NCBI RefSeq assembly: GCF_003231275.1
Contig: NZ_QKVL01000030.1
Location: 1-64,000 of the forward strand
Direction of reading: 5' to 3'
From: Pseudomonas huaxiensis
Lineage (GTDB): Bacteria > Pseudomonadota > Gammaproteobacteria > Pseudomonadales > Pseudomonadaceae
Length of the DNA stretch: 64,000 nt
Shown: piece by piece, positions 1-12,154 of the stretch
How positions within the stretch are numbered: the stretch's first letter is position 1
Layout of the letters: every line of letters starts with the position of its first letter
Notes under the pieces: generated by a model
The model's database searches: none
Told to the model about the DNA's origin: nothing
What the model saw: the letters and a program-made list of their open reading frames with translations, nothing else
Made by a program: the position numbers and the translations under genes

Positions 1-9
1 ATTCCTCGC

Positions 10-801
10 TCAGCCTTCCCAAGCCTGCCCACCGGTGGACTGGTTCACCAGCTTCGCCTCGCGAAACAACGCATCCCGGTCTTCCGGCGAATTCAGCCGG
101 CCCAGGTCGGTGACGGTGGTCATGCAGCACACGATCTCGCCCTGCGCATCGAACACCGGCGCAGCCTGGCCGGTGACGTTGGACAGCAAGTGGCTGGTCA
201 GCTCGGCCCAGCGACTATCGCGCACTTCATCCAGCACGGCCTTGCTCGGCGGCGTGCCACGGAAATGCGCAGGCTGCTGCTTGCGCGCGGCGTCGATGGT
301 GGACTTGGGCAGGAACGCCTGGAACACCAACCCACAGGCGGTGTTGTCCAGCGGCAGGATGTCGCCCAGCGCCAGCGGGTTCACCGAGAAATACGCGCTG
401 CGGTACCAGCGCACCAGGGTCGGACCCCGCTCGGTCCAGATCGCCACCCCGCCACTGGCCGCCTGGTGGTGAGCCAGGGCCTTCATGTGTTGCGCAGCAA
501 TTTCCACCGCATCCACACGCTTGAGCGCGGCAATGCCGATGCTCAGCGCCGCCGGGCCGAGGTCGTAAAGACCGGTGGCCGGGTCCTGCCGGGCCAGCCC
601 TTCCTTGACCAGGCTCTGCAGGTAACGGTGCGCGCTGGAGCCACCGGTGCCAGTGAGCCGGGCGACTTCGCCGAGGGCCAGTTCGCGCTCGGCACTGGCC
701 AGCACATTGAGAAAGCGCGTGGCGATCGCCACCGACTGGATGGTGCCGGAGCGCTTTTCATTCTGGGGCGCATCGTCCAGTACGGACTCGTCTGACTTCA
801 A
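10..801 (-). CDS. IclR-family transcriptional regulator
   Basis: The 263-aa product has an N-terminal winged helix-turn-helix (about residues 20-80 of the TTG-started protein; the recognition region includes GEVARLTGTG and the HRYLQSL helix) followed by an IclR effector domain. I place the start at the TTG at 801 because AGGAGAGG lies 4 bases upstream; an upstream in-frame TTG at 840 has no comparable ribosome site. IclR proteins usually bind a small aromatic or carboxylic effector and control an adjacent catabolic gene. The divergent TonB receptor and the monooxygenase beyond it are the plausible targets, but that is inferred from position only. The effector cannot be read from the sequence. 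Confidence 0.88.
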   Translation of the reverse strand: MKSDESVLDDAPQNEKRSGTIQSVAIATRFLNVLASAERELALGEVARLTGTGGSSAHRYLQSLVKEGLARQDPATGLYDLGPAALSIGIAALKRVDAVEIAAQHMKALAHHQAASGGVAIWTERGPTLVRWYRSAYFSVNPLALGDILPLDNTACGLVFQAFLPKSTIDAARKQQPAHFRGTPPSKAVLDEVRDSRWAELTSHLLSNVTGQAAPVFDAQGEIVCCMTTVTDLGRLNSPEDRDALFREAKLVNQSTGGQAWEG

Positions 802-1030
802 ATGTCCTCTCCTCGCCGCTGTCTCGCGGCTGTTTCTCAACAGGCTGGGGTGCAGCGCCGCAGGCGGGTGGCGGCGCGACGCATGATACCGATTTTGCGG
901 GCCGGCACATCAGGCAACGCGGCGCAGAGCCCTGCGTGGGGCCGCGAACGAGCTTATCCGATCCCGGCATAAACCACATTGTGGAATCAATTCTTTATTG
1001 AGGAACGTAATAGCCACATGCTACGATCCG

Positions 1031-1049
1031 CTAAAGCTTAATCATTCTC
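1031..1049 (+). promoter_or_regulatory. Probable Fur box upstream of TonB receptor
   Basis: The 19 bases here match the classical Fur consensus at 12 positions, with an intact AATCATT core running into TCTCATT. It lies directly upstream of the receptor's ribosome site (GGAG at 1054-1057), as expected for iron repression. No good sigma-70 hexamers are obvious, so this rests on the match and the gene it precedes. Confidence 0.5.
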
Positions 1050-1063
1050 ATTTGGAGTATCCC

Positions 1064-3154
1064 TTGAAGGCCTATTCACCCCTCACCCTCGCCCGCGGTT
1101 TCAGTGTTCTGACTCTCTCGACGCTGTTGGGCGCCACGGCGGCCATGGCCCAGGAAACGGCCGCCAGCACCAGCGCCGGCAGCGTCACTTTCGAACCCAT
1201 CGTCATCACCGGGGAAAAGATCGAACGGGAACTGAAGAACACCGCGTCGTCGGTGACGGTGAAGACCGGGCGCGAGATCGACAAGGAAAAGACCGGCAGC
1301 TCCACCGTCACCGAAGTGCTCAATGACGTGCCCAACGTGATCTACACCGACAGCGTCGGCGCGCCGGTGATTCGCGGCATGGACAGCCAGGGCCCGAACA
1401 ACGGCCAGAACGTGTTCTGGGGCGGCACCGTGCCACGGGCCACCATCAACCTCGACGGCCATTACCTGAACTACAACGAGATGTACTTCGGCGCGACCTC
1501 GGTCTGGGATCTGGACAGCATCGAAGTGTTCCGCGGCCCGCAGACCACCTCCCAGGGCGCCAACGCCATCGCCGGCGCGATCATCGTCAACACCAAGGAC
1601 CCAAGCTTCACCCCGGAAGCGGCCTACCAGGCCGAAGTCGGCAACTACGATTCCCACCGCACCTCGCTGGCCGTCTCCGGCCCGCTGCTGGAAAACGAAC
1701 TGGCCGCGCGCCTGGCGGTGGACCACTCGGCCCGTGACACCGTCATTGACTACACCAGCAGCGCCTTCCAGAAAGGCAAGGCCGATAAGAACTTCAGCTC
1801 GCTCAACGCCCGCGCCAAGCTGCTCTGGCTGCCCAGCGCGCTGCCCGGCCTGGAAGCCAAGTACACCTTCTCCCACGGCGATTCCAACCGCCCCAGCCAG
1901 GAAGCCGCCGCGGCGCCGTACCACAAGCTCAAGCACCCGACCACGACCATGCCGAGCTGGGAGCAGTCGACCAATACCAGCGTGCTGGACGTGAGCTACG
2001 ACTTCGACAACGGTTTCAAGCTGCTCAACCAGGCGCAGTACTCGCTGTCCCACGTGCAGCGCTACACCGGCATCCCCGGCAGCGGCGACGCCGATATCCA
2101 GCAGAAGAACCTGTCCAACGAAACCCGTCTGAGCTTCGGCGACCAGGACAGCAGCGTCAGCGGCGCCACCGGGGTCTACGTGGCGCGCACCAAGTCCGAT
2201 GAAATGCTGCTGTTGAGCGGTCTCTCGACCTTCGACGACACCAAGGAAAACCTCGGCGTGTTCGGCGAACTGAGCTGGCGCCTGGACGACCGCTGGACCC
2301 TGGGCACCGGCCTGCGTTACCAGGAAGACCGCATCGAACGCGAAGGCCGCTCGGTTCTCGCGCCGACCGCGCTGGACTACCAGAAGACCTTCTCCGCGCT
2401 GCTGCCGAAAGTCTCCCTGGCCTATGCCCTGACCCCGGACTGGACCGTCGGCGGCATGCTCAGCCGCGGCTACAACCCGGGCGGCGTGGCGCTGAACCTG
2501 ACCACCCGCAACTGGACCGCGTTCAAGGACGAATCGGTGTGGAACTACGAGTTGTTCAGCCGCGCCAGCCTGCTGGATAACCGCCTGCAACTGAGCGGCA
2601 ACCTGTTCTACATGGACCACAAGGACGCCCAGTACAACATCCCGGTGGTGATCTCCACCGGCGTGTCGCAGTCCTACACCATCAACGCCGAAAAAGCCCA
2701 CGCCTACGGCCTGGAACTGAGCGCCGACTACCGCGTGCTGGACAACCTGACCCTCAAGGCCAGCGCCGGCACCCTGCGCACCCGCATCGACAAGATCTCC
2801 GCCAACAACAGCTACGAAGCCAACGAGTTCGCCCGCTCGCCGGGCTACACCCTGAGCTTCGGACCGAGCTGGGACATCACCGACAAGTGGAACGTCTCGG
2901 CGCAGGTACGACGGATCGACGGGTACTATTCCGACACCGCCAACACCAAGAGCTACGCCACGGACGCCTATACCCTGGCCGATGCGCGGATGAGCTTTCA
3001 GTTCAGCAAAGCGGTTGAGTTGTATGGGTACGTGAAGAACGTCTTCGATGACCGCACCGCGATCTACATGCAGCAGAACCGCGGCATCGGCGGCACCGAA
3101 GCGAGCATGACCACGCCGCGGATGTTCGGGATGGGGGTCAAGGGTTCGTTCTGA
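1064..3154 (+). CDS. TonB-dependent outer-membrane receptor
   Basis: The 696-aa protein starts at TTG 1064, 7 bases after GGAG. A signal peptide ends near AAMAQ, then comes a plug domain (a TVTEVLNDVPNVIY-type segment, VIRGMDSQGP, and the DSIEVFRGPQTTSQG motif of TonB plugs) and a 22-strand-type barrel ending in the terminal aromatic GVKGSF. Such receptors import scarce ligands, usually ferric siderophores, using TonB/ExbBD energy. A Fur-like box just upstream supports an iron-related ligand. An IclR gene is divergent and a flavin monooxygenase gene follows 78 bases later, so a catabolised organic ligand is also possible. Substrate is not assignable from sequence. Confidence 0.9.
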   Translation: MKAYSPLTLARGFSVLTLSTLLGATAAMAQETAASTSAGSVTFEPIVITGEKIERELKNTASSVTVKTGREIDKEKTGSSTVTEVLNDVPNVIYTDSVGAPVIRGMDSQGPNNGQNVFWGGTVPRATINLDGHYLNYNEMYFGATSVWDLDSIEVFRGPQTTSQGANAIAGAIIVNTKDPSFTPEAAYQAEVGNYDSHRTSLAVSGPLLENELAARLAVDHSARDTVIDYTSSAFQKGKADKNFSSLNARAKLLWLPSALPGLEAKYTFSHGDSNRPSQEAAAAPYHKLKHPTTTMPSWEQSTNTSVLDVSYDFDNGFKLLNQAQYSLSHVQRYTGIPGSGDADIQQKNLSNETRLSFGDQDSSVSGATGVYVARTKSDEMLLLSGLSTFDDTKENLGVFGELSWRLDDRWTLGTGLRYQEDRIEREGRSVLAPTALDYQKTFSALLPKVSLAYALTPDWTVGGMLSRGYNPGGVALNLTTRNWTAFKDESVWNYELFSRASLLDNRLQLSGNLFYMDHKDAQYNIPVVISTGVSQSYTINAEKAHAYGLELSADYRVLDNLTLKASAGTLRTRIDKISANNSYEANEFARSPGYTLSFGPSWDITDKWNVSAQVRRIDGYYSDTANTKSYATDAYTLADARMSFQFSKAVELYGYVKNVFDDRTAIYMQQNRGIGGTEASMTTPRMFGMGVKGSF

Positions 3155-3232
3155 TCGTCATTGCCATCGGGGACCGCGTTGCGGTCCTTCGCGACGCTGG
3201 CCCAAAACAATCCGCCTCCACAGGAACCCGTG

Positions 3233-4537
3233 ATGACCCAACGCAAACTCCATATCGGCCTGTCCCTGGCCCCCACCTGGCTCAGCGGTGACGGCTGGCG
3301 CCAGGACAACAGCAATATAGAAGGCGTCTTCAGCGCCGATTTCGCCATCGACCTGGCCCGCCGCGCCGAAGCCGTACACCTGGACTTCGTGTTTCGCCCG
3401 GATGTCAGTTGCCTGACCACCGAGATAATGGAAACCGCCCCCGGCTTCGCCAGCCTCGACCCAACCGTCCTGCTCGCCGCCGTCGCCCAGGCCACGTCGC
3501 GTATCGGCCTGGTATCGACGGTGTCGACCACCTTCTACCCGCCCTATGTGGTCGCCCGGCAACTGCAATCGTTGCACTGGGTCAGCAACGGCCGCGCCGG
3601 CTGGAACATCGTCACTGCCCTGCAAGGCCACGAGAATTTCGGCCTGGCGCAGATGCCCGGCGCCGAAGAACGCTACCAGCGTGCCGGCGAATTCACCGAG
3701 CTGGTACAGGCGCTGTGGCGCAGCTTCCCCCATGAAGCGCTGAAGATCGACCGCGCCGCTGGCCGCTACGCCGACACTGCGCAGATCCGCCCCATCAGTC
3801 ATGAGGGCGAGCACTTCAAGGTCAAGGGGCCGCTCAATGTGCCGGCCTTCCCCGCTGCGCGGATTCCGTTCGTTCAGGCCGGCGCATCGGAATCGGGCCG
3901 CGACTTCGCCGCCTCGGTGGCCGACCTGGTGTTCGCCCCGACCCCGGACAAGGAAGCCGCCCTCGAACTGCGCCGCGACCTGTCCCAGCGCGCCGAACGC
4001 CATGGCCGCTCGCCCGCAGACATCCGGCTGCTACCGGGCCTGAGCCTGTACCTCGCGGCGACCCGCGAAGAAGCCCGGACGCTGTTCATGCAGACCCACG
4101 CCCGTCTCGATCGCGGGCGCAAATTCGCCTCGATCAAGGAAATGACCGGACTGGACCTCAGCGACTGGCCGCAGGACCGCCCGGTCACCCGCGACGACCT
4201 GCCACCGCCGCTGGCGAAAACCAGCAGCCGCACCCACACCAACCTGCTACGCCGGTTGATCGAGCGCGAATCGCTGACGGTGAATGAGTTGTTGTTGCGC
4301 CCGGAAGTGATCTCCGCCGCGCACTGGCAGGTGGTCGGCACCGTCGACGATGCCGTCGAGCAGATCGCCGAATGGGCCGAGGCCGGGGCCATGGATGGTT
4401 TTATCGCCGCGCCGGGCGGCTCGGTGGAGTCGGTGCACCTGTTCCTCGATGAGGTGGTGCCGAAGCTGGTGAAGGCGGGATTGTTCCGCGAGCGCTACAG
4501 CGGCTCGACGTTCATCGAGCACCTGACCGAATACTGA
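3233..4537 (+). CDS. LLM-class flavin-dependent monooxygenase
   Basis: The 434-aa protein belongs to the bacterial luciferase-like fold, NtaA/SnaA/DszA subgroup. Visible signatures are the N-terminal LHIGLSLAPTWLSGDGWR, the RAEAVHLDFVF strand, the NGRAGWNIVTALQGHENFG segment that contacts FMN, and FVQAGASESGRDFAA near residue 215. These enzymes oxidise an organic substrate with O2 and FMNH2 supplied by a separate reductase; no reductase gene is present here. The ATG at 3233 is preceded by AGGA at 7-base spacing. It lies 78 bases after the TonB receptor and is probably co-transcribed. The substrate class (nitrilotriacetate, sulfone or other) cannot be decided. Confidence 0.88.
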   Translation: MTQRKLHIGLSLAPTWLSGDGWRQDNSNIEGVFSADFAIDLARRAEAVHLDFVFRPDVSCLTTEIMETAPGFASLDPTVLLAAVAQATSRIGLVSTVSTTFYPPYVVARQLQSLHWVSNGRAGWNIVTALQGHENFGLAQMPGAEERYQRAGEFTELVQALWRSFPHEALKIDRAAGRYADTAQIRPISHEGEHFKVKGPLNVPAFPAARIPFVQAGASESGRDFAASVADLVFAPTPDKEAALELRRDLSQRAERHGRSPADIRLLPGLSLYLAATREEARTLFMQTHARLDRGRKFASIKEMTGLDLSDWPQDRPVTRDDLPPPLAKTSSRTHTNLLRRLIERESLTVNELLLRPEVISAAHWQVVGTVDDAVEQIAEWAEAGAMDGFIAAPGGSVESVHLFLDEVVPKLVKAGLFRERYSGSTFIEHLTEY

Positions 4538-4551
4538 AACCGCTCGTCCTT

Positions 4552-4573
4552 GGGGCTGCCGAACGGCAGCCCC
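4552..4573. terminator. Intergenic GC hairpin between convergent genes
   Basis: A 9-bp perfect stem (GGGGCTGCC / GGCAGCCCC) with the loop GAAC sits between the stop codons of the convergent monooxygenase and acyl-CoA synthetase genes. A short T-run follows on the plus strand (TTTT at 4581). It probably acts as a terminator, possibly in both directions. Confidence 0.6.
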
Positions 4574-4583
4574 GAAGACGTTT

Positions 4584-6254
<1,671 letters not shown>

Positions 6255-6315
6255 GGCGATCCCTTTTTGTGTTTGTTCTGGGAACTGATCGGGGCGCGGA
6301 CTACTCTGGCGCAAA

Positions 6316-6331
6316 TTAACGTTAACGTAAA
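6316..6331. promoter_or_regulatory. Palindromic operator copy 1 (LiuR-like)
   Basis: TTAACGTTAACGTAAA differs at one base from the perfect palindrome 51 bp away. It lies in the promoter region shared by the acyl-CoA synthetase and liuA. The sequence resembles the site reported for the MerR-type regulator LiuR of leucine catabolism; that attribution comes from memory of the family motif. Confidence 0.6.
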
Positions 6332-6366
6332 GGTCATGGTGATGATTGACAGTAAAGGGACTCAGG

Positions 6367-6382
6367 TTTACGTTAACGTAAA
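6367..6382. promoter_or_regulatory. Palindromic operator copy 2 (LiuR-like)
   Basis: TTTACGTTAACGTAAA is a perfect 16-bp palindrome starting 56 bases before the liuA start codon. With copy 1 it forms a pair spaced by 51 bp, about five helical turns, which would place two bound dimers on the same face of the DNA. The pair could control both divergent transcripts. Confidence 0.65.
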
Positions 6383-6437
6383 GGTGACGAACCCGATCAC
6401 ACCCCTCACAAGAACTAACAACAGAAGGTGCCAGAGC

Positions 6438-7601
6438 ATGCGTTATCCCTCCCTGAACTTCGCCCTCGGCGAAACCGTCGACATGCTGCGTGACCAGGTA
6501 CAGGCCTTCGTCGCTAATGAACTGGCGCCCCGTGCCGCACAGATCGACCACGACAACCTGTTCCCCGCCGACATGTGGCGCAAGTTCGGCGACATGGGCC
6601 TCTTGGGCGTGACGGTCAGCGAAGAATACGGCGGCGCCGGCCTGGGCTACCTGGCCCACGTGGTGACCATGGAAGAAATCAGCCGCGGCTCGGCCTCGGT
6701 CGCCCTCTCCTACGGCGCCCACTCCAACCTCTGCGTCAACCAGATCAACCGCAACGGCACTCACGAGCAGAAAACCAAGTACCTGCCCAAGCTGATCAGT
6801 GGCGAGCACATCGGTGCCCTGGCCATGAGCGAACCCAACGCCGGGTCCGACGTGGTGTCGATGAAGCTGCGCGCCGAGAAACGCGGCGACCGTTACGTCC
6901 TCAACGGCAGCAAGACCTGGATCACCAACGGCCCCGACGCCAACACCTATGTGATCTACGCCAAGACCGACCTGGAAAAGGGTGCCCATGGCATCACCGC
7001 CTTTATTGTCGAGCGTGACTGGGCCGGCTTCAGCCGCAGCAACAAGTTCGACAAGCTGGGCATGCGCGGCTCCAACACCTGCGAGCTGTTCTTCGACAAC
7101 GTCGAAGTGCCGGAAGAAAACATCCTCGGCGCGCTGAATGGCGGCGTGAAAGTCCTGATGAGCGGCCTCGACTACGAGCGTGTGGTCCTCTCCGGCGGCC
7201 CGACCGGTATCATGCAGTCGTGCATGGACCTGGTGGTGCCGTATATCCACGACCGCAAGCAGTTCGGCCAGAGCATCGGCGAGTTCCAGTTGATCCAGGG
7301 CAAGATCGCCGACATGTACACCCAGCTCAACGCCAGCCGCGCCTATCTGTACGCGGTGGCCCAGGCCTGCGACCGCGGCGAGACCACCCGCAAGGACGCC
7401 GCCGGGGTGATTCTCTACACCGCCGAACGCGCCACCCAGATGGCCCTCGAAGCGATCCAGATCCTCGGCGGCAATGGCTACATCAACGAGTTCCCGGCAG
7501 GCCGTCTGCTGCGTGACGCCAAGCTGTACGAAATCGGCGCCGGCACCAGCGAAATCCGCCGCATGCTGATCGGTCGCGAACTGTTCAACGAGACGCGCTA
7601 G
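6438..7601 (+). CDS. liuA: Isovaleryl-CoA dehydrogenase
   Basis: The 387-aa FAD acyl-CoA dehydrogenase oxidises isovaleryl-CoA to 3-methylcrotonyl-CoA in leucine breakdown. The catalytic glutamate is at about residue 247 in LDYERVVLSGGPTG, the placement characteristic of isovaleryl-CoA dehydrogenases rather than the C-terminal position of most family members. Other signatures are GALAMSEPNAGSD and the C-terminal QILGGNGYINEFP. The ATG at 6438 follows AGAAGG with 9 bases between; in-frame upstream codons run through the operator region and are unlikely. It is the first gene of a liuABCD operon, expressed from the dual-palindrome promoter. Confidence 0.95.
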   Translation: MRYPSLNFALGETVDMLRDQVQAFVANELAPRAAQIDHDNLFPADMWRKFGDMGLLGVTVSEEYGGAGLGYLAHVVTMEEISRGSASVALSYGAHSNLCVNQINRNGTHEQKTKYLPKLISGEHIGALAMSEPNAGSDVVSMKLRAEKRGDRYVLNGSKTWITNGPDANTYVIYAKTDLEKGAHGITAFIVERDWAGFSRSNKFDKLGMRGSNTCELFFDNVEVPEENILGALNGGVKVLMSGLDYERVVLSGGPTGIMQSCMDLVVPYIHDRKQFGQSIGEFQLIQGKIADMYTQLNASRAYLYAVAQACDRGETTRKDAAGVILYTAERATQMALEAIQILGGNGYINEFPAGRLLRDAKLYEIGAGTSEIRRMLIGRELFNETR

Positions 7602-7606
7602 GGGCA

Positions 7607-7695
7607 GCCGCAAGTTTCTAGCGGCAAGCTGCAAGTAAAAGCAGCTTGCCTCCCGTACCCTTCTTGCAGCTTGAAGCTTGCCGCTTGAAGCTGCC
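7607..7695. repeat. Intergenic GCAAGCTGCAAG-type repeat cluster
   Basis: The liuA-liuB gap is filled with variants of one word: GCGGCAAGCTGCAAG at 7621-7635 faces CTTGCAGCTTGAAGCTTGC at 7663-7681, and partial copies flank both. The units can form an imperfect stem. This low-complexity palindromic material is common between genes of fluorescent pseudomonads. It may tune mRNA stability between the first and second genes. Confidence 0.55.
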
Positions 7696-7706
7696 AAGGA
7701 CCTCCG

Positions 7707-9311
<1,605 letters not shown>

Positions 9312-9314
9312 CCG

Positions 9315-10133
9315 ATGACCGACTTCAGCACCCTCGAACTGATCAAGGATCCCCGCGGCTTCGCCACCCTGTGGCTGAGCCGGGAAGACAAGAACAACGC
9401 GTTCAACGCGCAGATGATCCGCGAACTGATCATCGCCATCGACCAGCTCGCGACCGACACCAGCCTGCGCTTCGTCGTGCTGCGCGGCCGTGGCCGGCAC
9501 TTCAGCGCCGGCGCCGACCTGGCCTGGATGCAGCAGAGCGCGGCACTCGACTACCAGAGCAACCTTGACGACTCCCGCGAACTGGCGGAACTGATGTACA
9601 ACCTGGCGAGGCTCAAGCTGCCGACCCTGGCGGTGGTTCAGGGCGCAGCCTTCGGTGGTGCAGTGGGACTGATCAGTTGCTGTGACATGGCCATCGGTGC
9701 CGACGATGCGCAACTGTGCCTCTCGGAAGTGCGCATCGGCCTCGCGCCTGCGGTGATCAGCCCGTTCGTGGTCCAGGCCATGGGCGAGCGCGCCGCGCGC
9801 CGCTACGCTCTCACCGCCGAGCGCTTCAGCGGCATCCGCGCTCGTGAGCTGGGCCTGCTGGCGGAAAGCTACCCGGCAGCGGAACTGGACGCTCGGGTCG
9901 AAGACTGGGTCGCCAACCTGCTGCTCAACAGCCCGCAAGCCATGCGCGCCAGCAAGGAGTTGCTGCGTGAAGTCGGCTCCGGCGAACTGACCCCATCCCT
10001 GCGCCGCTACTGCGAGAACGCCATCGCCCGCATCCGCGTCAGCCCCGAAGGACAGGAAGGCCTGCGCGCCTTCCTGGAAAAACGCACGCCAGCCTGGCAG
10101 GCCGAACCGACCCACAAGGAGCCACGCCCATGA
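9315..10133 (+). CDS. liuC: Enoyl-CoA hydratase, probable methylglutaconyl-CoA hydratase
   Basis: The 272-aa crotonase-fold enzyme is placed to hydrate 3-methylglutaconyl-CoA to HMG-CoA. The oxyanion-hole segments are visible as GRGRHFSAGADLAWM and GAAFGGAVGLISCCDMAIG, and SEVRIGLAPAVISPFV carries the expected second catalytic region. It begins 3 bases after liuB and its stop overlaps the liuD start (ATGA), so the genes are translationally coupled. The specific substrate is inferred from the operon. Confidence 0.92.
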   Translation: MTDFSTLELIKDPRGFATLWLSREDKNNAFNAQMIRELIIAIDQLATDTSLRFVVLRGRGRHFSAGADLAWMQQSAALDYQSNLDDSRELAELMYNLARLKLPTLAVVQGAAFGGAVGLISCCDMAIGADDAQLCLSEVRIGLAPAVISPFVVQAMGERAARRYALTAERFSGIRARELGLLAESYPAAELDARVEDWVANLLLNSPQAMRASKELLREVGSGELTPSLRRYCENAIARIRVSPEGQEGLRAFLEKRTPAWQAEPTHKEPRP

Positions 10134-12091
10134 GCCGTCCCGAGCTGACCACCCTGCTGGTCGCCAACCGTGGCGAGATCGCCTGCCGGGTAATGCGCAC
10201 CGCCAAGTCCCTGGGTTTGACCACCGTCGCCGTGCACAGCGCGGTCGACCGCGAAGCGCGCCACAGCCGCGAGGCCGACATCCGCGTTGACCTGGGCGGC
10301 AGCAAAGCGGCGGAAAGCTACCTGGTCATCGACAAACTGATCGCTGCGGCCAAGGCCAGCGGCGCCCAGGCGATCCACCCCGGCTATGGTTTCCTCTCGG
10401 AAAACGCCGGTTTCGCCAAGGCCATCGAACAGGCCGGGCTGATCTTCCTCGGCCCACCGGCCAGCGCCATCGAGGCGATGGGCAGCAAATCTGCGGCCAA
10501 GGCGCTGATGGAAACCGCCGGCGTGCCTCTGGTGCCCGGCTACCACGGCGAAGCCCAGGACCTGGAAACCTTCCGCGCCGCCGCCGAGCACATCGGCTAC
10601 CCGGTGCTGCTCAAGGCCACGGCCGGCGGCGGCGGCAAGGGCATGAAAGTCGTCGAACAGGAAAGCCAACTGGCCGAAGCCCTGGCCTCGGCCCAGCGGG
10701 AAGCGTTGTCGTCGTTCGGCGATGCGCGGATGCTGGTCGAGAAGTACGTGCTCAAGCCGCGTCACGTGGAAATCCAGGTGTTCGCCGACCAGCACGGCAA
10801 CTGCCTGTACCTCAATGAGCGTGACTGCTCGATCCAGCGCCGCCACCAGAAAGTGGTCGAGGAAGCGCCGGCCCCGGGGCTGAGCGTGGAACTGCGTCGG
10901 GCCATGGGCGAAGCAGCGGTCTGCGCGGCCCAGGCCATCGGCTATGTTGGCGCTGGCACCGTGGAGTTCCTGCTGGACGCACGCGGCGAATTCTTCTTTA
11001 TGGAGATGAACACCCGCCTGCAGGTGGAACACCCGGTCACCGAAGCTATCACCGGCCTTGATCTGGTCGCCTGGCAGATCCGCGTTGCCCGCGGCGAGGC
11101 GCTGCCGATCAGCCAGGAACAGGTGCCACTCATTGGCCACGCCATCGAAGTGCGGCTGTACGCGGAAGACCCGGCCAACGATTTCCTGCCGGCCACCGGC
11201 ACCCTGGCGCTGTACCGCGAAAGCGCACCGGGTGCGGGGCGCCGGGTGGACAGCGGGGTTAGCGAGGGTGATCAGGTTTCGTCGTTCTACGACCCGATGC
11301 TGGGCAAGCTGATCGCCTGGGGCGAAGACCGCGAACAAGCTCGCCTGCGCTTGCTGGCGATGCTCGATGAGTTCGCCATTGGTGGGGTGAAGGCCAACAT
11401 CACCTTCCTGCGGCGCATCCTCGCCCATCCAGCGTTCGCCGCTGCCGAACTGGATACCGGCTTCATCCCGCGTTACCACGATGACCTGCTGCCGACCCCG
11501 GGCGCGCTGCCCACGAGCTTTTGGCAGGCGGCAGCGGAAGGCTTCCTGCAGAGCATGCCGAACAGCGTGCGCGGCGATGATCCACATTCGCCATGGTCCT
11601 CCCGCCAGGGCTTGCGTGCCGGGGTTCCGGCGCATATCAGCCTGCACTTGAGCTGCAATGGCGAGCAGCAGGCGCTGAGCCTCGACCGCCAGGCCGCGTC
11701 CACCTTCCAGCTCGATGGCGAACAACTGCGGGTCGATAACGATGGGCTACGCCGTCAGCACCTGGCGATCCGTCGTGGCGATGCCCTGTACCTGCGCTGG
11801 AACGGCGAGTTGCACACGGTCACCGCCTACGACCCGATTGCTGAAGCCGAGGCCAGCCACACTCATCAAGGCGGCCTGACAGCGCCGATGAATGGCAGCA
11901 TCGTGCGGGTATTGGTGGAACCGGGTCAGGTGGTGGAAGCCGGCACGCAACTGGTGGTGCTGGAAGCCATGAAGATGGAACACAGCATCCGCGCGCCGCA
12001 TGCGGGTACCGTGGCAGCACTGTATTGCCAGGAAGGCGAGATGGTCAGTGAAGGCAGCGTGCTGGTAGCGCTGGAGGAAGTCGCAGGCTGA
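10130..12091 (+). CDS. liuD: 3-Methylcrotonyl-CoA carboxylase, alpha (biotin) subunit
   Basis: The 653-aa protein carries biotin carboxylase and biotin carboxyl carrier domains. The order is an N-terminal pre-ATP-grasp domain (LLVANRGEIACRVMRTAKSL), an ATP-grasp with KATAGGGGKGMKVV, the catalytic ERDCSIQRRHQKVVEEAPAP and EMNTRLQVEHPVTE, then a linker and a C-terminal lipoyl-like domain with biotinyl lysine at about residue 615 in VLEAMKMEH. It completes carboxylation of methylcrotonyl-CoA with LiuB. It overlaps liuC by 4 bases and is followed by a strong terminator. The usual next gene, HMG-CoA lyase, is absent. Confidence 0.95.
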   Translation: MSRPELTTLLVANRGEIACRVMRTAKSLGLTTVAVHSAVDREARHSREADIRVDLGGSKAAESYLVIDKLIAAAKASGAQAIHPGYGFLSENAGFAKAIEQAGLIFLGPPASAIEAMGSKSAAKALMETAGVPLVPGYHGEAQDLETFRAAAEHIGYPVLLKATAGGGGKGMKVVEQESQLAEALASAQREALSSFGDARMLVEKYVLKPRHVEIQVFADQHGNCLYLNERDCSIQRRHQKVVEEAPAPGLSVELRRAMGEAAVCAAQAIGYVGAGTVEFLLDARGEFFFMEMNTRLQVEHPVTEAITGLDLVAWQIRVARGEALPISQEQVPLIGHAIEVRLYAEDPANDFLPATGTLALYRESAPGAGRRVDSGVSEGDQVSSFYDPMLGKLIAWGEDREQARLRLLAMLDEFAIGGVKANITFLRRILAHPAFAAAELDTGFIPRYHDDLLPTPGALPTSFWQAAAEGFLQSMPNSVRGDDPHSPWSSRQGLRAGVPAHISLHLSCNGEQQALSLDRQAASTFQLDGEQLRVDNDGLRRQHLAIRRGDALYLRWNGELHTVTAYDPIAEAEASHTHQGGLTAPMNGSIVRVLVEPGQVVEAGTQLVVLEAMKMEHSIRAPHAGTVAALYCQEGEMVSEGSVLVALEEVAG

Positions 12092-12105
12092 CGGGCCCGC
12101 CGGCA

Positions 12106-12149
12106 ACAACGGCGCCCTCGCCCAAGGCGGGTGGCGCCGTTGTGTTTTT
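12106..12149 (+). terminator. Rho-independent terminator of the liu operon
   Basis: An 11-bp perfect stem (ACAACGGCGCC / GGCGCCGTTGT) with a 16-base loop is followed immediately by GTTTTT, 15 bases after the liuD stop. It may also limit read-through into the S24 regulator gene, which ends just beyond on the opposite strand. Confidence 0.85.
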
Positions 12150-12154
12150 CAGGA

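Noticed and set aside
1076..2701. 541-codon minus-strand frame opposite the first TonB receptor
   Set aside because: Shadow frame with no recognisable domain; the receptor on the plus strand explains the region.
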